Of a stretch of DNA of 64,000 nucleotides, positions 34,762 to 44,698 are shown in pieces. Positions within the stretch are counted from its first letter, which is position 1; the number at the start of each line of letters is the position of its first letter. The DNA comes from Paractinoplanes deccanensis. GTDB taxonomy: Bacteria > Actinomycetota > Actinomycetes > Mycobacteriales > Micromonosporaceae. The notes beneath the pieces were generated by a model. It was not told where the DNA came from and searched no databases. It worked only from the letters and a program-made list of their open reading frames with translations. A program made the position numbers and the translations under genes. The stretch lies in assembly GCF_016862115.1 (NCBI RefSeq), contig NZ_BOMI01000028.1:1-64000 (forward strand). The letters run 5' to 3'.

Positions 34762-35130
34762 CTACGGCGCGGCGGGCGGCTGGAGCACGCAGAACTCGTT
34801 GCCGTCCGGGTCGGCCAGCACGTGCCACGTCCAGCCGTCCTCCTCGATCGGGTCGGCGGTGACCCGCCGCGCGCCCAGCGCCGCCACCCGGTCCACCTCC
34901 GCGGCCAGGTCGGCGACGCGGAAGTCGAGGTGCATGCGGTTCTTGCCGGTCTTCGGCTCGGGCACCCGCTGCAGCAGCAGCTCGACGCCCTCGCCGCCGG
35001 GCGGCAGCAGCTGCCGGTAGCGGCCCGGGGCGCTCGGGCCGGCCTCGTAGCCGAGCACGCCGGACCAGAACGCCGCGGAGCGGTCCAGGTCGGCGCAGTC
35101 CAGGACGACGACGAGTTCGTGGCTGGTCAT
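34762..35130 (-). CDS. VOC/glyoxalase-like protein
   Basis: 122 residues with the paired beta-alpha-beta layout of the vicinal oxygen chelate family: LDCADLDRSAAFWSGVLGYE, NRMHLDFRVADLAAEVDRVA and a C-terminal WHVLADPDGNEFCVLQP. His and Glu at metal-ligand positions are present (MHLDF, NEFCV). It may act in resistance or small-molecule modification. It overlaps the upstream membrane protein gene by 4 bp (ATGA). Confidence 0.82.
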   Translation of the reverse strand: MTSHELVVVLDCADLDRSAAFWSGVLGYEAGPSAPGRYRQLLPPGGEGVELLLQRVPEPKTGKNRMHLDFRVADLAAEVDRVAALGARRVTADPIEEDGWTWHVLADPDGNEFCVLQPPAAP

Positions 35131-35828
35131 GACGGCACGTTACGTGACCAGGCCGGCCGATGCTGGAGGCAGGCGCGCAACAGGCGGTCGAGGGCCAGCC
35201 CGATCGGCACCGCCAGCAGGACCAGCACGAGGTCGGAGTCGGCGTCGTTCACCGGCGGGTTGGCGGCCAGCACGGTGAACGTCGCACCCATCTGGAGGAC
35301 GGACGCGAGCACCACGAGCGGCAGGAGCATCACCGGCAGGGCGAACGCGGTGATGGCGGCCACCGCCACCGGGGAGCCCCGGCCGGCCAGGCCCACGACC
35401 GCGACCACGAGCAGCACGGTCAGCGCGAAGACCCCGATCACCCGGCCCATCGCCGGCTCGGGTGAGGTGTAGCGCAGCGCCCACGGCGCCGCGCCGAGCA
35501 GGACCGCGATCGGCAGGGCCCGCCACGAGAAACCGACGGCGATCAGGGCCAGGAGGGAGCCGGCGAGCGCGCTGCCGAGCTGAAGCCGGGGCTCCACGTC
35601 GGTGGGCGACTCGGTCATGGTGACCAGGCCGGCCGCGACGGCGGCCACGATCGCGGCCGCGAGCAGGGCTGCCCAGCGCAGTTCCCGCGCCCAGTAGGTG
35701 TTGTTCTCGCCGAGCGCGCCGGGCCCCGACGGCTCGCTCAGCGGCTGGAACACGGTGACGCCGAGCGCCCACGCCGCCGCCGAGGCGGCTGCCGGGAGAG
35801 CGAGGGCGAGGCGGGGGAAGGAGCCCAT
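35127..35828 (-). CDS. multi-pass membrane protein of unknown function
   Basis: 233 residues from ATG 35828 (MGSFPRLALALP), with six or so predicted helices and no soluble domain. No family is recognised. Its stop overlaps the VOC gene start (ATGA), so the two are co-translated. Confidence 0.65.
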   Translation of the reverse strand: MGSFPRLALALPAAASAAAWALGVTVFQPLSEPSGPGALGENNTYWARELRWAALLAAAIVAAVAAGLVTMTESPTDVEPRLQLGSALAGSLLALIAVGFSWRALPIAVLLGAAPWALRYTSPEPAMGRVIGVFALTVLLVVAVVGLAGRGSPVAVAAITAFALPVMLLPLVVLASVLQMGATFTVLAANPPVNDADSDLVLVLLAVPIGLALDRLLRACLQHRPAWSRNVPS

Positions 35829-35939
35829 GGCGGTACACCCTAGAGAGATGTGAAGAGCGCTACTCACCCGTGTCGGCCATTCAAGATCAGGGTATTGTTG
35901 CGCAAGCAAATAGTCTGTGTCTGAGGGAAGCGAAGCGCT

Positions 35940-36506
35940 GTGAGTGATCTGAATCTGCTGGTCATCGTCGCCAGCACGCGGCCGGGGCGGATCGGCCCCA
36001 AGGTCGCCGACTGGTTCGTCGACGAGGCCAAGGCGCACGGCGGCTTCCAGGTGGCGGTCGCCGACCTGGCCGAGGAGAGCCTTCCGCTGCTGGACGAGCC
36101 GCACCACCCGCGCATGCGCGACTACCAGCACGACCACACCAAGCGGTGGAGCGACAAGGTGGACGCGGCCGACGCGTTCGTCTTCGTGATGCCGGAGTAC
36201 AACTACGGCATCTCGGCGCCGCTGAAGAACGCCATCGACTACCTGCACCAGGAATGGGCGTACAAGCCGGCCAGCGTGGTCAGCTACGGCGGCGTCTCGG
36301 CCGGCACGCGCTCGGCGCTCGGGCTCCAGGTTCCGGCGTACCCCCTGAAGATGTTCGTGATCCCGGAGTCGGTGAACATCCCGTTCGTGTCGAACTTCCT
36401 CGTCGACGGCGTGATCCAGCCGAACGAGACGATGCGCAAGGCCGCCACGACCCTGCTCGACGAGCTCGGCCGGGTCGCGGCGGCGCTCAAGCCGCTCCGC
36501 AAGTAG
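35940..36506 (+). CDS. NADPH-dependent FMN reductase
   Basis: 188 residues from GTG 35940. The flavodoxin-like fold is clear: VIVASTRPGRIGPKVADWFV (FMN phosphate loop), MPEYNYGISAPLKNAIDYLH and VSYGGVSAGTRSALGLQVPA. It reduces flavins or quinones with NAD(P)H. An AT-richer gap (35829-35939) upstream holds its promoter. Confidence 0.88.
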   Translation: MSDLNLLVIVASTRPGRIGPKVADWFVDEAKAHGGFQVAVADLAEESLPLLDEPHHPRMRDYQHDHTKRWSDKVDAADAFVFVMPEYNYGISAPLKNAIDYLHQEWAYKPASVVSYGGVSAGTRSALGLQVPAYPLKMFVIPESVNIPFVSNFLVDGVIQPNETMRKAATTLLDELGRVAAALKPLRK

Positions 36507-36512
36507 CGGCGC

Positions 36513-37886
36513 CTACCGAGCCACCTCGAACAGGGTGTTCAGCTGGTCGTTGAGCGAGGTCATCGACGACACGGGCGCGTCGCCGATGTAGACGGCGTCC
36601 ATCCGGGGAACCATCAGCGCGGTGATGTCGGCCGCGTTGGTGGTCACCGGGAACAGGAACGTCGTCTTCTGCTTCACCTGGTCGGTGAAGGGCGTGACGT
36701 CCAGGCCGCGTTCCTCCCTGTTGTACGCGACGGCGCGCTCGGTGCCCGACGGGCGGGCCGGGAACACCACGCCGGACTCGCCGATGATGTTCTGGCACTC
36801 GGCGCCGGACAGGAACTTGACCCACTTCGCCGCGTTCTCGGGCTGCTTCGACAGCGTGGTGACCGAGTCGGCGAGGCCGTTGAACATCGACGCGCGCTTG
36901 CCGGACGGGCCGATCGGCGTCGGCGCGATGCCGACCTTCAGCTTGGTGCCCGCCGCGTCGGTGAGGTTCGTGTACGTCGAGATCTTCCACGAGCCGTCCA
37001 GCGCCATCGCCGCGAGCCCGGACTGGATCTCCTTGTCCGGCCCGACCGGGTTGTTGCCGCCGATCTCGGCGAACGACGGCATGTAGCCCTTGCGCGCCAG
37101 CCCGAAGTACCAGTCGAGGGTCTGCTGGAAGACCGGCTGGTCGAGGTTGAAGCGGCTGCCCCACGGGTTCCTGTCGGTGGCCTGCCATCCGGCGCTGCCG
37201 GTGAACGCGGACCACTGGGTCTGCCCCCAGCCCGCGCCACCGGCGCCGTCGGAGCCGAAGCCGTACTGCCGGACGTTGTCCTTGTCGAAGCCCGGCTCGT
37301 CGCCCCGGATGCCGTTGTTGTCGACGGTCAGGCGCGCGACGGTCTTCTCGAACGTGCCGCCGTCCCGCGGGTTCCAGGTCAGGCTCTGCAACGTCGCCGG
37401 GTCGATCCCGGCCTCCTCGACGGCCACGGGATCGTAGAACAGGGCGATGGTGTCCCAGTCCTTCGGGGCCCCGTACCGCTTGCCGTCCTGTCCCTTCCAG
37501 AGCTCCGCGAGCCCCTCCTGATAGTCGGCGTCGTTGAGGTCGCTGGTCGGGCCCAGCTCGTCGAGGGGGCGCAGCACGCCCAGGTCGACGAACTGCGCGA
37601 ACTTCGCCAGGTGGTCGGTGAAGACGTCCGGCGCGGTGTCGGCGATGAAGCCGGCGGTCAGCTTCGACCAGTACACGTCCCAGCCGTACTGCGAGATCCG
37701 CACCCGCAGTCCCGGGTTCCGCTTCGCGAACTCGTCGGCGCACTTCTGGTAGCCCGGCTGCTGTCCCGAGTCCCACAGCCAGTATTCGATGGTGCCGCCG
37801 CCACCGGTCGCGGTGGCGTCCTCCCCGCTCCAGCCGCAACCGGCGAGCAGGGCCGCTGAGGTCAGTACCGCGAGTAGCCGTCTCAT
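36513..37886 (-). CDS. sugar ABC transporter solute-binding lipoprotein
   Basis: 457 residues. A lipoprotein signal (LLAVLTSAALLAGC) gives lipid-Cys at residue 17. The family 1 binding-protein fold follows: IEYWLWDSGQQPGYQKCADE, TAPDVFTDHLAKFAQFVDLG, DWDTIALFYDPVAVEEAGID and AAMALDGSWKISTYTNLTD. It is the last gene of the alpha-galactoside operon and overlaps the permease by 4 bp. It probably captures raffinose- or melibiose-type sugars; the exact ligand is inferred from the GH36 neighbour. Confidence 0.88.
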   Translation of the reverse strand: MRRLLAVLTSAALLAGCGWSGEDATATGGGGTIEYWLWDSGQQPGYQKCADEFAKRNPGLRVRISQYGWDVYWSKLTAGFIADTAPDVFTDHLAKFAQFVDLGVLRPLDELGPTSDLNDADYQEGLAELWKGQDGKRYGAPKDWDTIALFYDPVAVEEAGIDPATLQSLTWNPRDGGTFEKTVARLTVDNNGIRGDEPGFDKDNVRQYGFGSDGAGGAGWGQTQWSAFTGSAGWQATDRNPWGSRFNLDQPVFQQTLDWYFGLARKGYMPSFAEIGGNNPVGPDKEIQSGLAAMALDGSWKISTYTNLTDAAGTKLKVGIAPTPIGPSGKRASMFNGLADSVTTLSKQPENAAKWVKFLSGAECQNIIGESGVVFPARPSGTERAVAYNREERGLDVTPFTDQVKQKTTFLFPVTTNAADITALMVPRMDAVYIGDAPVSSMTSLNDQLNTLFEVAR

Positions 37887-38824
37887 TTGATCCCACTGAA
37901 TCCGATCGAGTTGACGATCCGCTTGGCGAAGACGAAGAAGAGGATGAGCATCGGCAGCGCCGCGACCAGGGTGGCCGCCATCAGGCCCGCCCAGTCCGGC
38001 CCGGTCTGCGGCGTCTGCGACTTGAAGACGCCGAGCGCCACGGTGAGCACCCGCGACCGGTCGGTGTAGCTGACCATCAGCGGCCAGAAGTACTCGTTCC
38101 ACGAGGTGATGTAGGTCAGGATCGCCAGCGTCGCGATCGGCGCCGACGACATCGGCAGGATCAGCCGGAAGAAGACCCGCACCTTGGAGGCGCCCTCGAC
38201 CAGCGCCGCCTCCTCCACCTCGCGCGAGATGCCGAGGAAGAACTGCCGGAGGAAGAAGACGGCGAACGGGGTCATCAGCATCGTGGGCAGCGAGATGCCG
38301 AGCAGCGTGTCGACCAGGCCGAGCTCCTTGATGAGCACGAAGTTCGGCAGCAGCGTGAAGATCGCCGGGATCATCAGGCCGGCGAGGAAGAAGCCGAACA
38401 CCTTCTCGCGGTGCTTCCATCGCAGACGGGCGAAGGCGTACGCGGCCATGGCGCTGAAGAAGACCTGGCCGGCGGTGATGAGCGTGGCGACGATGACCGA
38501 GTTGGCCAGGTAGTGCCAGAAGTCGATGGGCTGCCCGGCGCCGCCCGCGTCGAGCGCCTCCTGGCCGGTCTGCAGGCCGAAGACCCGCTGGAAGCCGCCG
38601 AGCGACGGGTCGACCGGCAGCAGGCTGTCCGATCCGGCGTAGAGGGCGTTGTTGCTGGACAGGGCCGTGCGCAGCATCCAGTAGAACGGGAACAGCGACG
38701 CGAGGATCACCAGGATCATGAAGATCCAGGCGAGCAGACGGCCGATGTGGAACGGACGGCGCGGAGGCCCGGAAGTGTCCGAGATGTCGCGCACGGCGCC
38801 GGTGGCTACCGCGGTGGTCGCCAT
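37883..38824 (-). CDS. carbohydrate ABC transporter permease (MalG type)
   Basis: 313 residues with six helices and the inner-membrane EAA loop EEAALVEGASKVRVFFRLIL. The end TLVAALPMLILFFVFAKRIV is typical of MalG-like subunits. It pairs with the MalF-type permease 10 bp upstream and couples by ATGA to the binding-protein gene. Confidence 0.9.
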   Translation of the reverse strand: MATTAVATGAVRDISDTSGPPRRPFHIGRLLAWIFMILVILASLFPFYWMLRTALSSNNALYAGSDSLLPVDPSLGGFQRVFGLQTGQEALDAGGAGQPIDFWHYLANSVIVATLITAGQVFFSAMAAYAFARLRWKHREKVFGFFLAGLMIPAIFTLLPNFVLIKELGLVDTLLGISLPTMLMTPFAVFFLRQFFLGISREVEEAALVEGASKVRVFFRLILPMSSAPIATLAILTYITSWNEYFWPLMVSYTDRSRVLTVALGVFKSQTPQTGPDWAGLMAATLVAALPMLILFFVFAKRIVNSIGFSGIK

Positions 38825-38834
38825 GAGAACCCCC

Positions 38835-39731
38835 TCAGGCCAGGTCGGACGACGAGGCCCGCGTGAGCCGGTACTGCAGGAAGGTGATGACCACGAGGAC
38901 GGCCAGCAGGCCGACCGACATGGCCGAGGCGTAGCCGAACTGGAACCGGCCGAACGCCATGTCGTAGATGTAGTACTGGAGCACCCGCGAGGAGTCGACC
39001 GGCCCGCCGCGGGTCGTGATCGCGACGGTGTCGAACACCTGGAACGACCCGACCACCGTGATGATCAGCACCAGCGCGAGGATCGGGCGCAGCAGCGGCA
39101 GGGTGATGCGCCGGAACATGGTGAGCTCCGAGGCGCCGTCGACGCGCCCCGCCTCGTACATGCTCTCGGGAATGGTCTGCAGCCCGGCGAAGATGAGCAG
39201 GGCGGTGTATCCGACGTGGCGCCACACGTTGATGACCGCGATCGTCGGGATCACCCAGGCGCTGTCGGCGAGGAACGCGACGCGGTCGAGCCCGATCAGC
39301 TCGATCACCTTGTTGCCGATGCCGAGCTGGTAGTCCAGGATCCACAGGAAGATCATCGCGGCGACCACATTGGACACCAGGTACGGCGTGAGCACGATCC
39401 CGCGCAGCCAGGTGCGCTTGGTGAGCCGCTGCATCATCACCGCGATCGCCAGGGCCAGCGCGGTCTGCAGGGCGATGTTGACGACCACGTAATAGACGGT
39501 CACCTTGAGCGCGTTCCAGAACACCGGGTCCTGGACCATACGCACGTAGTTGTCGAACCCGATCCACTCGGGCGCGGTGAGCAGGTTGAACCTCGTGAAC
39601 GACAGCCAGATGCCGCGCAGCGTCGGCCAGAGCATGAAGACCACGAAGCCGATCAGGGCGGGCGCGATGAACAGCAGGGCGAGCTTGGTGTCGTCGGGGG
39701 GTCTCTTCCGTACGGGGGTGACGGTGGCCAT
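38835..39731 (-). CDS. carbohydrate ABC transporter permease (MalF type)
   Basis: 298 residues from ATG 39731 (MATVTPVRKRPPDD); longer starts are disfavoured because the extension is non-homologous. Six or seven helices, with the EAA loop YEAGRVDGASELTMFRRITL. It forms the channel with the MalG-type partner. No ATP-binding subunit is encoded, so a shared MsiK-like ATPase is expected. Confidence 0.9.
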   Translation of the reverse strand: MATVTPVRKRPPDDTKLALLFIAPALIGFVVFMLWPTLRGIWLSFTRFNLLTAPEWIGFDNYVRMVQDPVFWNALKVTVYYVVVNIALQTALALAIAVMMQRLTKRTWLRGIVLTPYLVSNVVAAMIFLWILDYQLGIGNKVIELIGLDRVAFLADSAWVIPTIAVINVWRHVGYTALLIFAGLQTIPESMYEAGRVDGASELTMFRRITLPLLRPILALVLIITVVGSFQVFDTVAITTRGGPVDSSRVLQYYIYDMAFGRFQFGYASAMSVGLLAVLVVITFLQYRLTRASSSDLA

Positions 39732-39747
39732 GGGGATGACTCCTAGG

Positions 39748-41847
39748 TCATAGGGCATCAGCTCGGTAGAGCACGACGGAATCCGGGTGCACGCGCGGAC
39801 CGGCCACACCCGCGTGTTCCAGTACGGCGCCGCTGAACGACAGCTCCTCGGCCCACCACTGCGGCGGATGGTCGGCGGGGTGCAGGGGCCGCAGGCGGTA
39901 GAGCCGGCGCGGGTCGAGCCCGCGGAACCGCAGCGGCGCGCTCGGATCGGGGTACGGGCTCGCCATCGTCACCATCGCGATCAGCGCGCGGGAGCGGTCC
40001 GGCGCCACCACGCCGTGCACGAGCACGTCGTCGCCGTAGCCGTCCATGCGCACGAGGTCGCCGCCGAGCAGCAGGTCACGCCATTCCTGGAAGAAGGCGA
40101 CCCAGCCGGCGAGGCCGGACAGCTCCTCGGGCGTGGCGGAGCTGATGTCCCACTCGATGCCGAGGTGGCCGAAGACGGCGGTCGCCGCGCGGAAGTCCAG
40201 GGAGTGCCGCCGCCCGGTGGTGTGCGACTGCCCGGAGGCGATGTGCGAGCCGAGGAACTCTGGCGGGACCAGCTGGGTGGTCCAGCGCAGCATGTGCTGC
40301 CGGTCGTGCGGGTCGATGTTGTCGGAGACCCAGACCCGGTCGGCACGCTGGAGCACCTCCAGGTCGACCCGGGCGCCGCCGGACGAGCACGACTCGATCT
40401 CGAGGGCCGGGTGCGCCGCGCGGATCTCGTCGAGCAGCCGGTAGAAGGCGCGGGTCTGCTCGTGCACGCCGGGCTCGCCGCCGGGCTGCCGGCCCGCGTC
40501 GATCAGGTCGCGGTTGTGGTCCCACTTGATGTAGTCGATCGGGTACTCGGCGAGGATCGCGAGGATCCGGTCCCGGATGTACGCGTACGCCTCCGGGATG
40601 CCGATGTTGAGCACCTGCTGGGTGCGCGACTCGATCGGCAGGTCCGGGCGCGCCGCCATGATCCATTCGGGGTGGGCACGGGCCAGATCGGAGTCCGGGT
40701 TGACCATCTCGGGCTCGAACCAGAGGCCGAACTGCATGCCGAGGCCCTTGACCCGCTCGATCAGCGGATGCAGCCCGTCCGGCCAGACGTCCGGCGAGAC
40801 GACCCAGTCGCCGAGGCCCGAGGTGTCGTCGCGGCGCGAGCCGAACCAGCCGTCGTCGAGCACGTAGCGCTCCACGCCGACCCGGGCCGCCCGCTCGGCC
40901 AGGCCGGTGAGCCGGTCGAGGTCGTGGTCGAAGTAGACCGCCTCCCAGACGTTCATCGTCACCGGCCGGCGCGGGCCGACCGGCCGTTCGCGCCCGCGCA
41001 GGAACCGGTGGAAGCGCCGGGCCACCTCGTCCAGCCCGACGCCGTGACTGCCATAGACCCAGGGGCTGGTGTACGCGTCGCCGCGCGCGAGCCGCACCTC
41101 CCCGGGCAGCAGCAGCTCGCCGCCGCCGAGGCGCTGCTCACCGGTGAAGACCCGCTCGGCGTAATGGGTGTGGTTGCCGCTCCACGCGGTGTGCACGGCC
41201 CACACCCGTCCCGACGCGAACCCGAACCCGGGCGTGCCGGCGTGCAGCACGTACGCGCTGTCGGCGCCGGTGCGGCCCTTGCGGTTCTCGCGCAGGTGGA
41301 TGCCGGTGCCGAGGGGCCGGCGCTGGGGCACCCGCTCGAGGTTGTGCCGTCCGCCGAAGTCGAGCAGCTCGGCCGCCTCGGCGGGCACGGGGAACGACAG
41401 GACCAGATCGTTGAGGGTGTACGGCTCGTCGCGCTCGTTGCGCAGCATGGCGCGCTGCCGGACGAGCCCCGAGGGCAGCATCTCGATCTCGACGCGCAGG
41501 GTGAGCCCGGCGTGCTCGTCGGCGGACTCGTGCACGACGCGCCCCGGGCCGGTCGTCACCTCGTACCGCCGGAAGAAGGGTGACCACCCCCGGCCCGCCG
41601 CCGAGCCGCTGAGACCGGGGCGGCCGGTCCAGCCGAGGCGATGCTCGGGCAGGACGGCGGCGCGCGGCACCGGGTCGACGGTGTTGGTGCCGGCGACCGG
41701 ACGGGAGGCGCTCAGCAGGGCGGCGATCTGCGCATCGTCGAGCCCGGGCAGCTCGGGACCCCAGTAGGCGATCACCGGGAGGCCCGGCCCGGAGGCGTCG
41801 ACGAGGAGGGTGACCCCGGCCTCGGTGAGCGCGACGACATCCTTCAC
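39748..41847 (-). CDS. GH36 alpha-galactosidase
   Basis: 699 residues, the normal length for the family. The catalytic barrel carries RYVLDDGWFGSRRDD, the nucleophile Asp in YIKWDHNRD (near residue 443) and the acid/base Asp in VSDNIDPHDR (near residue 507). An N-terminal beta-sandwich (1 to about 290) and a C-terminal sandwich flank it. There is no signal peptide, so it acts on imported sugars in the cytosol. It is the first gene of the operon, 16 bp before the permeases. The upstream gap 41848-41983 is AT-richer (AAATCGATGAAAATGAG) and holds the promoter; a LacI-type operator there is possible but not clear. Confidence 0.93.
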   Translation of the reverse strand: MKDVVALTEAGVTLLVDASGPGLPVIAYWGPELPGLDDAQIAALLSASRPVAGTNTVDPVPRAAVLPEHRLGWTGRPGLSGSAAGRGWSPFFRRYEVTTGPGRVVHESADEHAGLTLRVEIEMLPSGLVRQRAMLRNERDEPYTLNDLVLSFPVPAEAAELLDFGGRHNLERVPQRRPLGTGIHLRENRKGRTGADSAYVLHAGTPGFGFASGRVWAVHTAWSGNHTHYAERVFTGEQRLGGGELLLPGEVRLARGDAYTSPWVYGSHGVGLDEVARRFHRFLRGRERPVGPRRPVTMNVWEAVYFDHDLDRLTGLAERAARVGVERYVLDDGWFGSRRDDTSGLGDWVVSPDVWPDGLHPLIERVKGLGMQFGLWFEPEMVNPDSDLARAHPEWIMAARPDLPIESRTQQVLNIGIPEAYAYIRDRILAILAEYPIDYIKWDHNRDLIDAGRQPGGEPGVHEQTRAFYRLLDEIRAAHPALEIESCSSGGARVDLEVLQRADRVWVSDNIDPHDRQHMLRWTTQLVPPEFLGSHIASGQSHTTGRRHSLDFRAATAVFGHLGIEWDISSATPEELSGLAGWVAFFQEWRDLLLGGDLVRMDGYGDDVLVHGVVAPDRSRALIAMVTMASPYPDPSAPLRFRGLDPRRLYRLRPLHPADHPPQWWAEELSFSGAVLEHAGVAGPRVHPDSVVLYRADAL

Positions 41848-41983
41848 CCTGGGCCGCCTTCCGGTCCGCTAAATCGATGAAAATGAGATTGCTGGGAGGT
41901 AACGGGCGTGTCAAGCACCGTTTCGCCCCTGGCGTCTGGCAAAATCGCCTGTTCCCGACTTTCCGGAATCGTACGGTAGATGC

Positions 41984-43570
41984 ATGTCGTTCCTCGCCGA
42001 TCTCAGCGTCCAAGTGAAGATCGTCATCGTCGGGGCGATCGGTGTGGTCGTGGCGGTGGTGATCGGCGCGCTCGCGCTGTTCGCGCTCGGCGACGCGGCC
42101 GACGCGGCGACGGACATCCACGAGGTGAACGTGGAGAACGTCGCCGAGGTCGGCGCGATCGAGGCGGCGCTCGGCGTGGCCCGGGTCGACCTGGCCAACC
42201 AGCTGATCTCCCGCGACGAGGCGACCACCGACAAGTACACGGCGAAGTTCCAGGACGACGTCAAGACCTTCGACGCGGCGCTCGCCGCGTACCGGGAGGG
42301 CAGCCCCGCGGCGACCGCCGACGAGATGGCGGCCGTGGAGGCGTTCTGGGCCACGTACGTCGAGCTGGCCACCACCAAGCAACTGGTCAACGGCGAGCGC
42401 AAGGCGTTCCAGGACTGGCAGACCGTGCGCGACACCGAGATCACCCCGCTCATCGCCGACCTCACCGACAGCGTCGAGGCGCTGGCCGCCGCCGAGCAGG
42501 CCGAGGCGTCCGGTTCGGCCGCGGGCGCGCGCTCGGCGTACAAAGCGAACCGGATCGAGACGATCGCCCTGGTGGTCGCCGGCGGACTGCTCACGCTCGG
42601 CCTGGGGGTCTTCATCGCGCGCGGCATCGTGCGCTCGCTCAACCGGGTGCGCGCCGTCTGCGAGGGTCTCGCCGCCGGCGACCTGACCCGCACCACCGGC
42701 CTCACCTCGGCCGACGAGCCGGGGCGGATGGGCCGCGCGCTGGACGAGGCGCTGCAGCGGCTGCGCGGCACGGTGTCGACGATCGACTCGTCGGCGCTCC
42801 AGCTGGCCAGCGCCAGCGAGGAGATGAACGGCGTGGCGGAGCAGATCGCGGCGTCGGCGGAGGAGACGTCGGTGCAGGCCCAGGTGGTGTCGACGGCGGC
42901 CGAGCACATCTCGCGCAGTGTGGACGCGGTCAGCGCGGGCAGCGACGAGATGGGCGCCGCGATCCGCGAGATCTCCCAGAACGCGAGCGAGGCGGCGCAG
43001 GTGGCGGGCGAGGCGGTGGGCCTGGCCGCGAGCACGTCGGGCACGATGAACCAGCTGGGCGCGTCGTCGTCCGAGATCGGCGACGTGATCCGCACGATCA
43101 CGGCGATCGCCGAGCAGACCAACCTGCTGGCCCTGAACGCGACGATCGAGGCGGCCCGGGCCGGCGAGATGGGCAAGGGCTTCGCGGTGGTGGCGGCGGA
43201 GGTGAAGGACCTGGCGCAGGAGACGGCCCGGGCGACGGAGGACATCTCCCGCCGGGTGGAGGCCATCCAGTCCGACGCGGGCGGCGCGGTGACGGCGATC
43301 GAGGAGATCAGCCGCGTCATCGCCCGGATCAGCGACTTCCAGACGACGATCGCGTCGGCCGTGGAGGAGCAGACGGCCACGACGGCCGAGATGAACCGCA
43401 GCGTCACCGAGGCGGCGACCGGCACGAACGAGATCGCCCAGAACATCGGCGGCGTCGCGGAGGCGGCCCGGCTGACCACGGAGGGCGTGCAGCAGTCCCA
43501 GCAGGCGACGAACGAGTTGGCCCGCATGTCGTCGGAGCTGACAAGCCTGGTGTCGACGTTCCGGTATTAA
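41984..43570 (+). CDS. methyl-accepting chemotaxis protein
   Basis: 528 residues. The first TM helix (about 11-34) is followed by an extracellular helical sensor (about 35-190), a second TM (about 191-213), HAMP (about 215-266) and a signalling domain. That domain has the highly conserved hairpin tip [20 protein letters not shown]. The Gln/Glu-rich adaptation helices are present. It implies CheA/CheW-driven chemotaxis, consistent with a flagellated spore-former. No other che gene is in the window. Confidence 0.95.
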   Translation: MSFLADLSVQVKIVIVGAIGVVVAVVIGALALFALGDAADAATDIHEVNVENVAEVGAIEAALGVARVDLANQLISRDEATTDKYTAKFQDDVKTFDAALAAYREGSPAATADEMAAVEAFWATYVELATTKQLVNGERKAFQDWQTVRDTEITPLIADLTDSVEALAAAEQAEASGSAAGARSAYKANRIETIALVVAGGLLTLGLGVFIARGIVRSLNRVRAVCEGLAAGDLTRTTGLTSADEPGRMGRALDEALQRLRGTVSTIDSSALQLASASEEMNGVAEQIAASAEETSVQAQVVSTAAEHISRSVDAVSAGSDEMGAAIREISQNASEAAQVAGEAVGLAASTSGTMNQLGASSSEIGDVIRTITAIAEQTNLLALNATIEAARAGEMGKGFAVVAAEVKDLAQETARATEDISRRVEAIQSDAGGAVTAIEEISRVIARISDFQTTIASAVEEQTATTAEMNRSVTEAATGTNEIAQNIGGVAEAARLTTEGVQQSQQATNELARMSSELTSLVSTFRY

Positions 43571-43576
43571 GGACAC

Positions 43577-44698
43577 GTGGATCTGCGCATAGGTCACTGG
43601 ACAGGCAACGGCACCGGCGTCACGGTGGTGGTCCCGCCCCCGGGCACGATCGCGTCGGGCGAGGTACGAGGCGGCGCGCCGGCCACCCGCGAGTTCGCCC
43701 TCCTCGACCCGACCCGCCTGGTCGACCGCGTCGACGCCGTGGTCCTCTCCGGCGGCTCCGCCCTGGGCCTGGCAGCGGGCGACGGCGTGGCCCGGGCACT
43801 GTGGGAGCAGGGCCGGGGCTTCGCCACCCCCGCGGGCCCCGTCCCCATCGTGATAGGCATGTCCATCTTCGACGCCTCGGTCGCCACCACACCCCCGACC
43901 GCCGAGAGCGGGCGCTTGGCCTTGGCCGCCGCCCTCAGCCCCGACATCCCCACAGGCCACGTCGGCGCAGGCACCGACACTCCCCCAGGCATCGCCATTC
44001 CCGCAAGCCACGCTTCCGCAGGCAACGACATTCCTACAGGCCGCGCCTCCGCACGCACCGACGTCCCTACCGGCCGCGCCTCCGCACGCACCGACGTCCC
44101 TACAGGCCACGCCTCCGCACGCACCGACATCCCTACCGGCCACGCCTCCGCACGCACCGACATCCCTACAGGCCACGCCGCCGCAGGCAACGACGGACCG
44201 GCGGGCCGGACCGATGCAGGCGCCGAGATACCCACAGGCCGCGTCGGCGCAGGCACCGGCGCCACGGTGGGCAAATGGCGAGGCAGCCTCTCCCCCGGCG
44301 GCATAGGCATCGCCCGAGCCACAGCCGACGGCGCCTCCCTGCTGGCACTGGCGGTAGTCAACGCCTGGGGCGACGTGATAGCCCCGTCCGGCGAGGTCCT
44401 CAACCACCCCACGGCCCCGCCCCGAACCCCCCACTCCCCCTTCGCCGGCACCAACACCACCATCGCCGTCGTGGCAACCGACGCCCGCCTGTCCAAGACG
44501 GACTGCTTCCTGCTGGCCCAGAGCGGCCACACCGGCTACGCCCGAGCCTTGCACCCCGCCCACTCCCGCTACGACGGCGACGCCGTGGTAGCCCTCGCCA
44601 CCGGCACAACGGACGCCAACCTCGACCTCCTCCGAGCCGCAGCAGCCGACCTAACCGCCGAAGCCATCCGCCGCGCCATCACCCCACCCACCTCTTGA
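43577..44698 (+). CDS. P1-family (DmpA/NylC-type) peptidase with large repeat insertion
   Basis: 373 residues. The fold is recognised by LRIGHWTGNGTGVTVVVPPP, RVDAVVLSGGSALGLAAGDG, the GAGTGATVGKWRGSL loop and the AGTNTTIAVVATDA block, whose Thr after Asn is the expected autocleavage nucleophile of the NylC-like branch. Members are self-processing aminopeptidases or amidases. Between the AALSPD and GATVGKW segments, about 105 residues (roughly 123-227) consist of 11-residue repeats of IPTGHASARTD type, absent from the family. The first and last repeats retain the family sequence TG(H/R)VGAGT. Whether the enzyme still folds and processes itself is open. Confidence 0.87.
   Translation: MDLRIGHWTGNGTGVTVVVPPPGTIASGEVRGGAPATREFALLDPTRLVDRVDAVVLSGGSALGLAAGDGVARALWEQGRGFATPAGPVPIVIGMSIFDASVATTPPTAESGRLALAAALSPDIPTGHVGAGTDTPPGIAIPASHASAGNDIPTGRASARTDVPTGRASARTDVPTGHASARTDIPTGHASARTDIPTGHAAAGNDGPAGRTDAGAEIPTGRVGAGTGATVGKWRGSLSPGGIGIARATADGASLLALAVVNAWGDVIAPSGEVLNHPTAPPRTPHSPFAGTNTTIAVVATDARLSKTDCFLLAQSGHTGYARALHPAHSRYDGDAVVALATGTTDANLDLLRAAAADLTAEAIRRAITPPTS
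43943..44257. repeat. 33-bp in-frame tandem array in the P1 peptidase gene
   Basis: About nine 33-bp units run from GAC at 43943 to 44257, one of them enlarged by 18 bp. The middle units (44027-44191) are nearly identical, of the form GACATCCCTACAGGCCACGC followed by CTCCGCACGCACC. The outermost units are diverged and encode the conserved VGAGT motif. The array keeps the reading frame. Confidence 0.95.
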
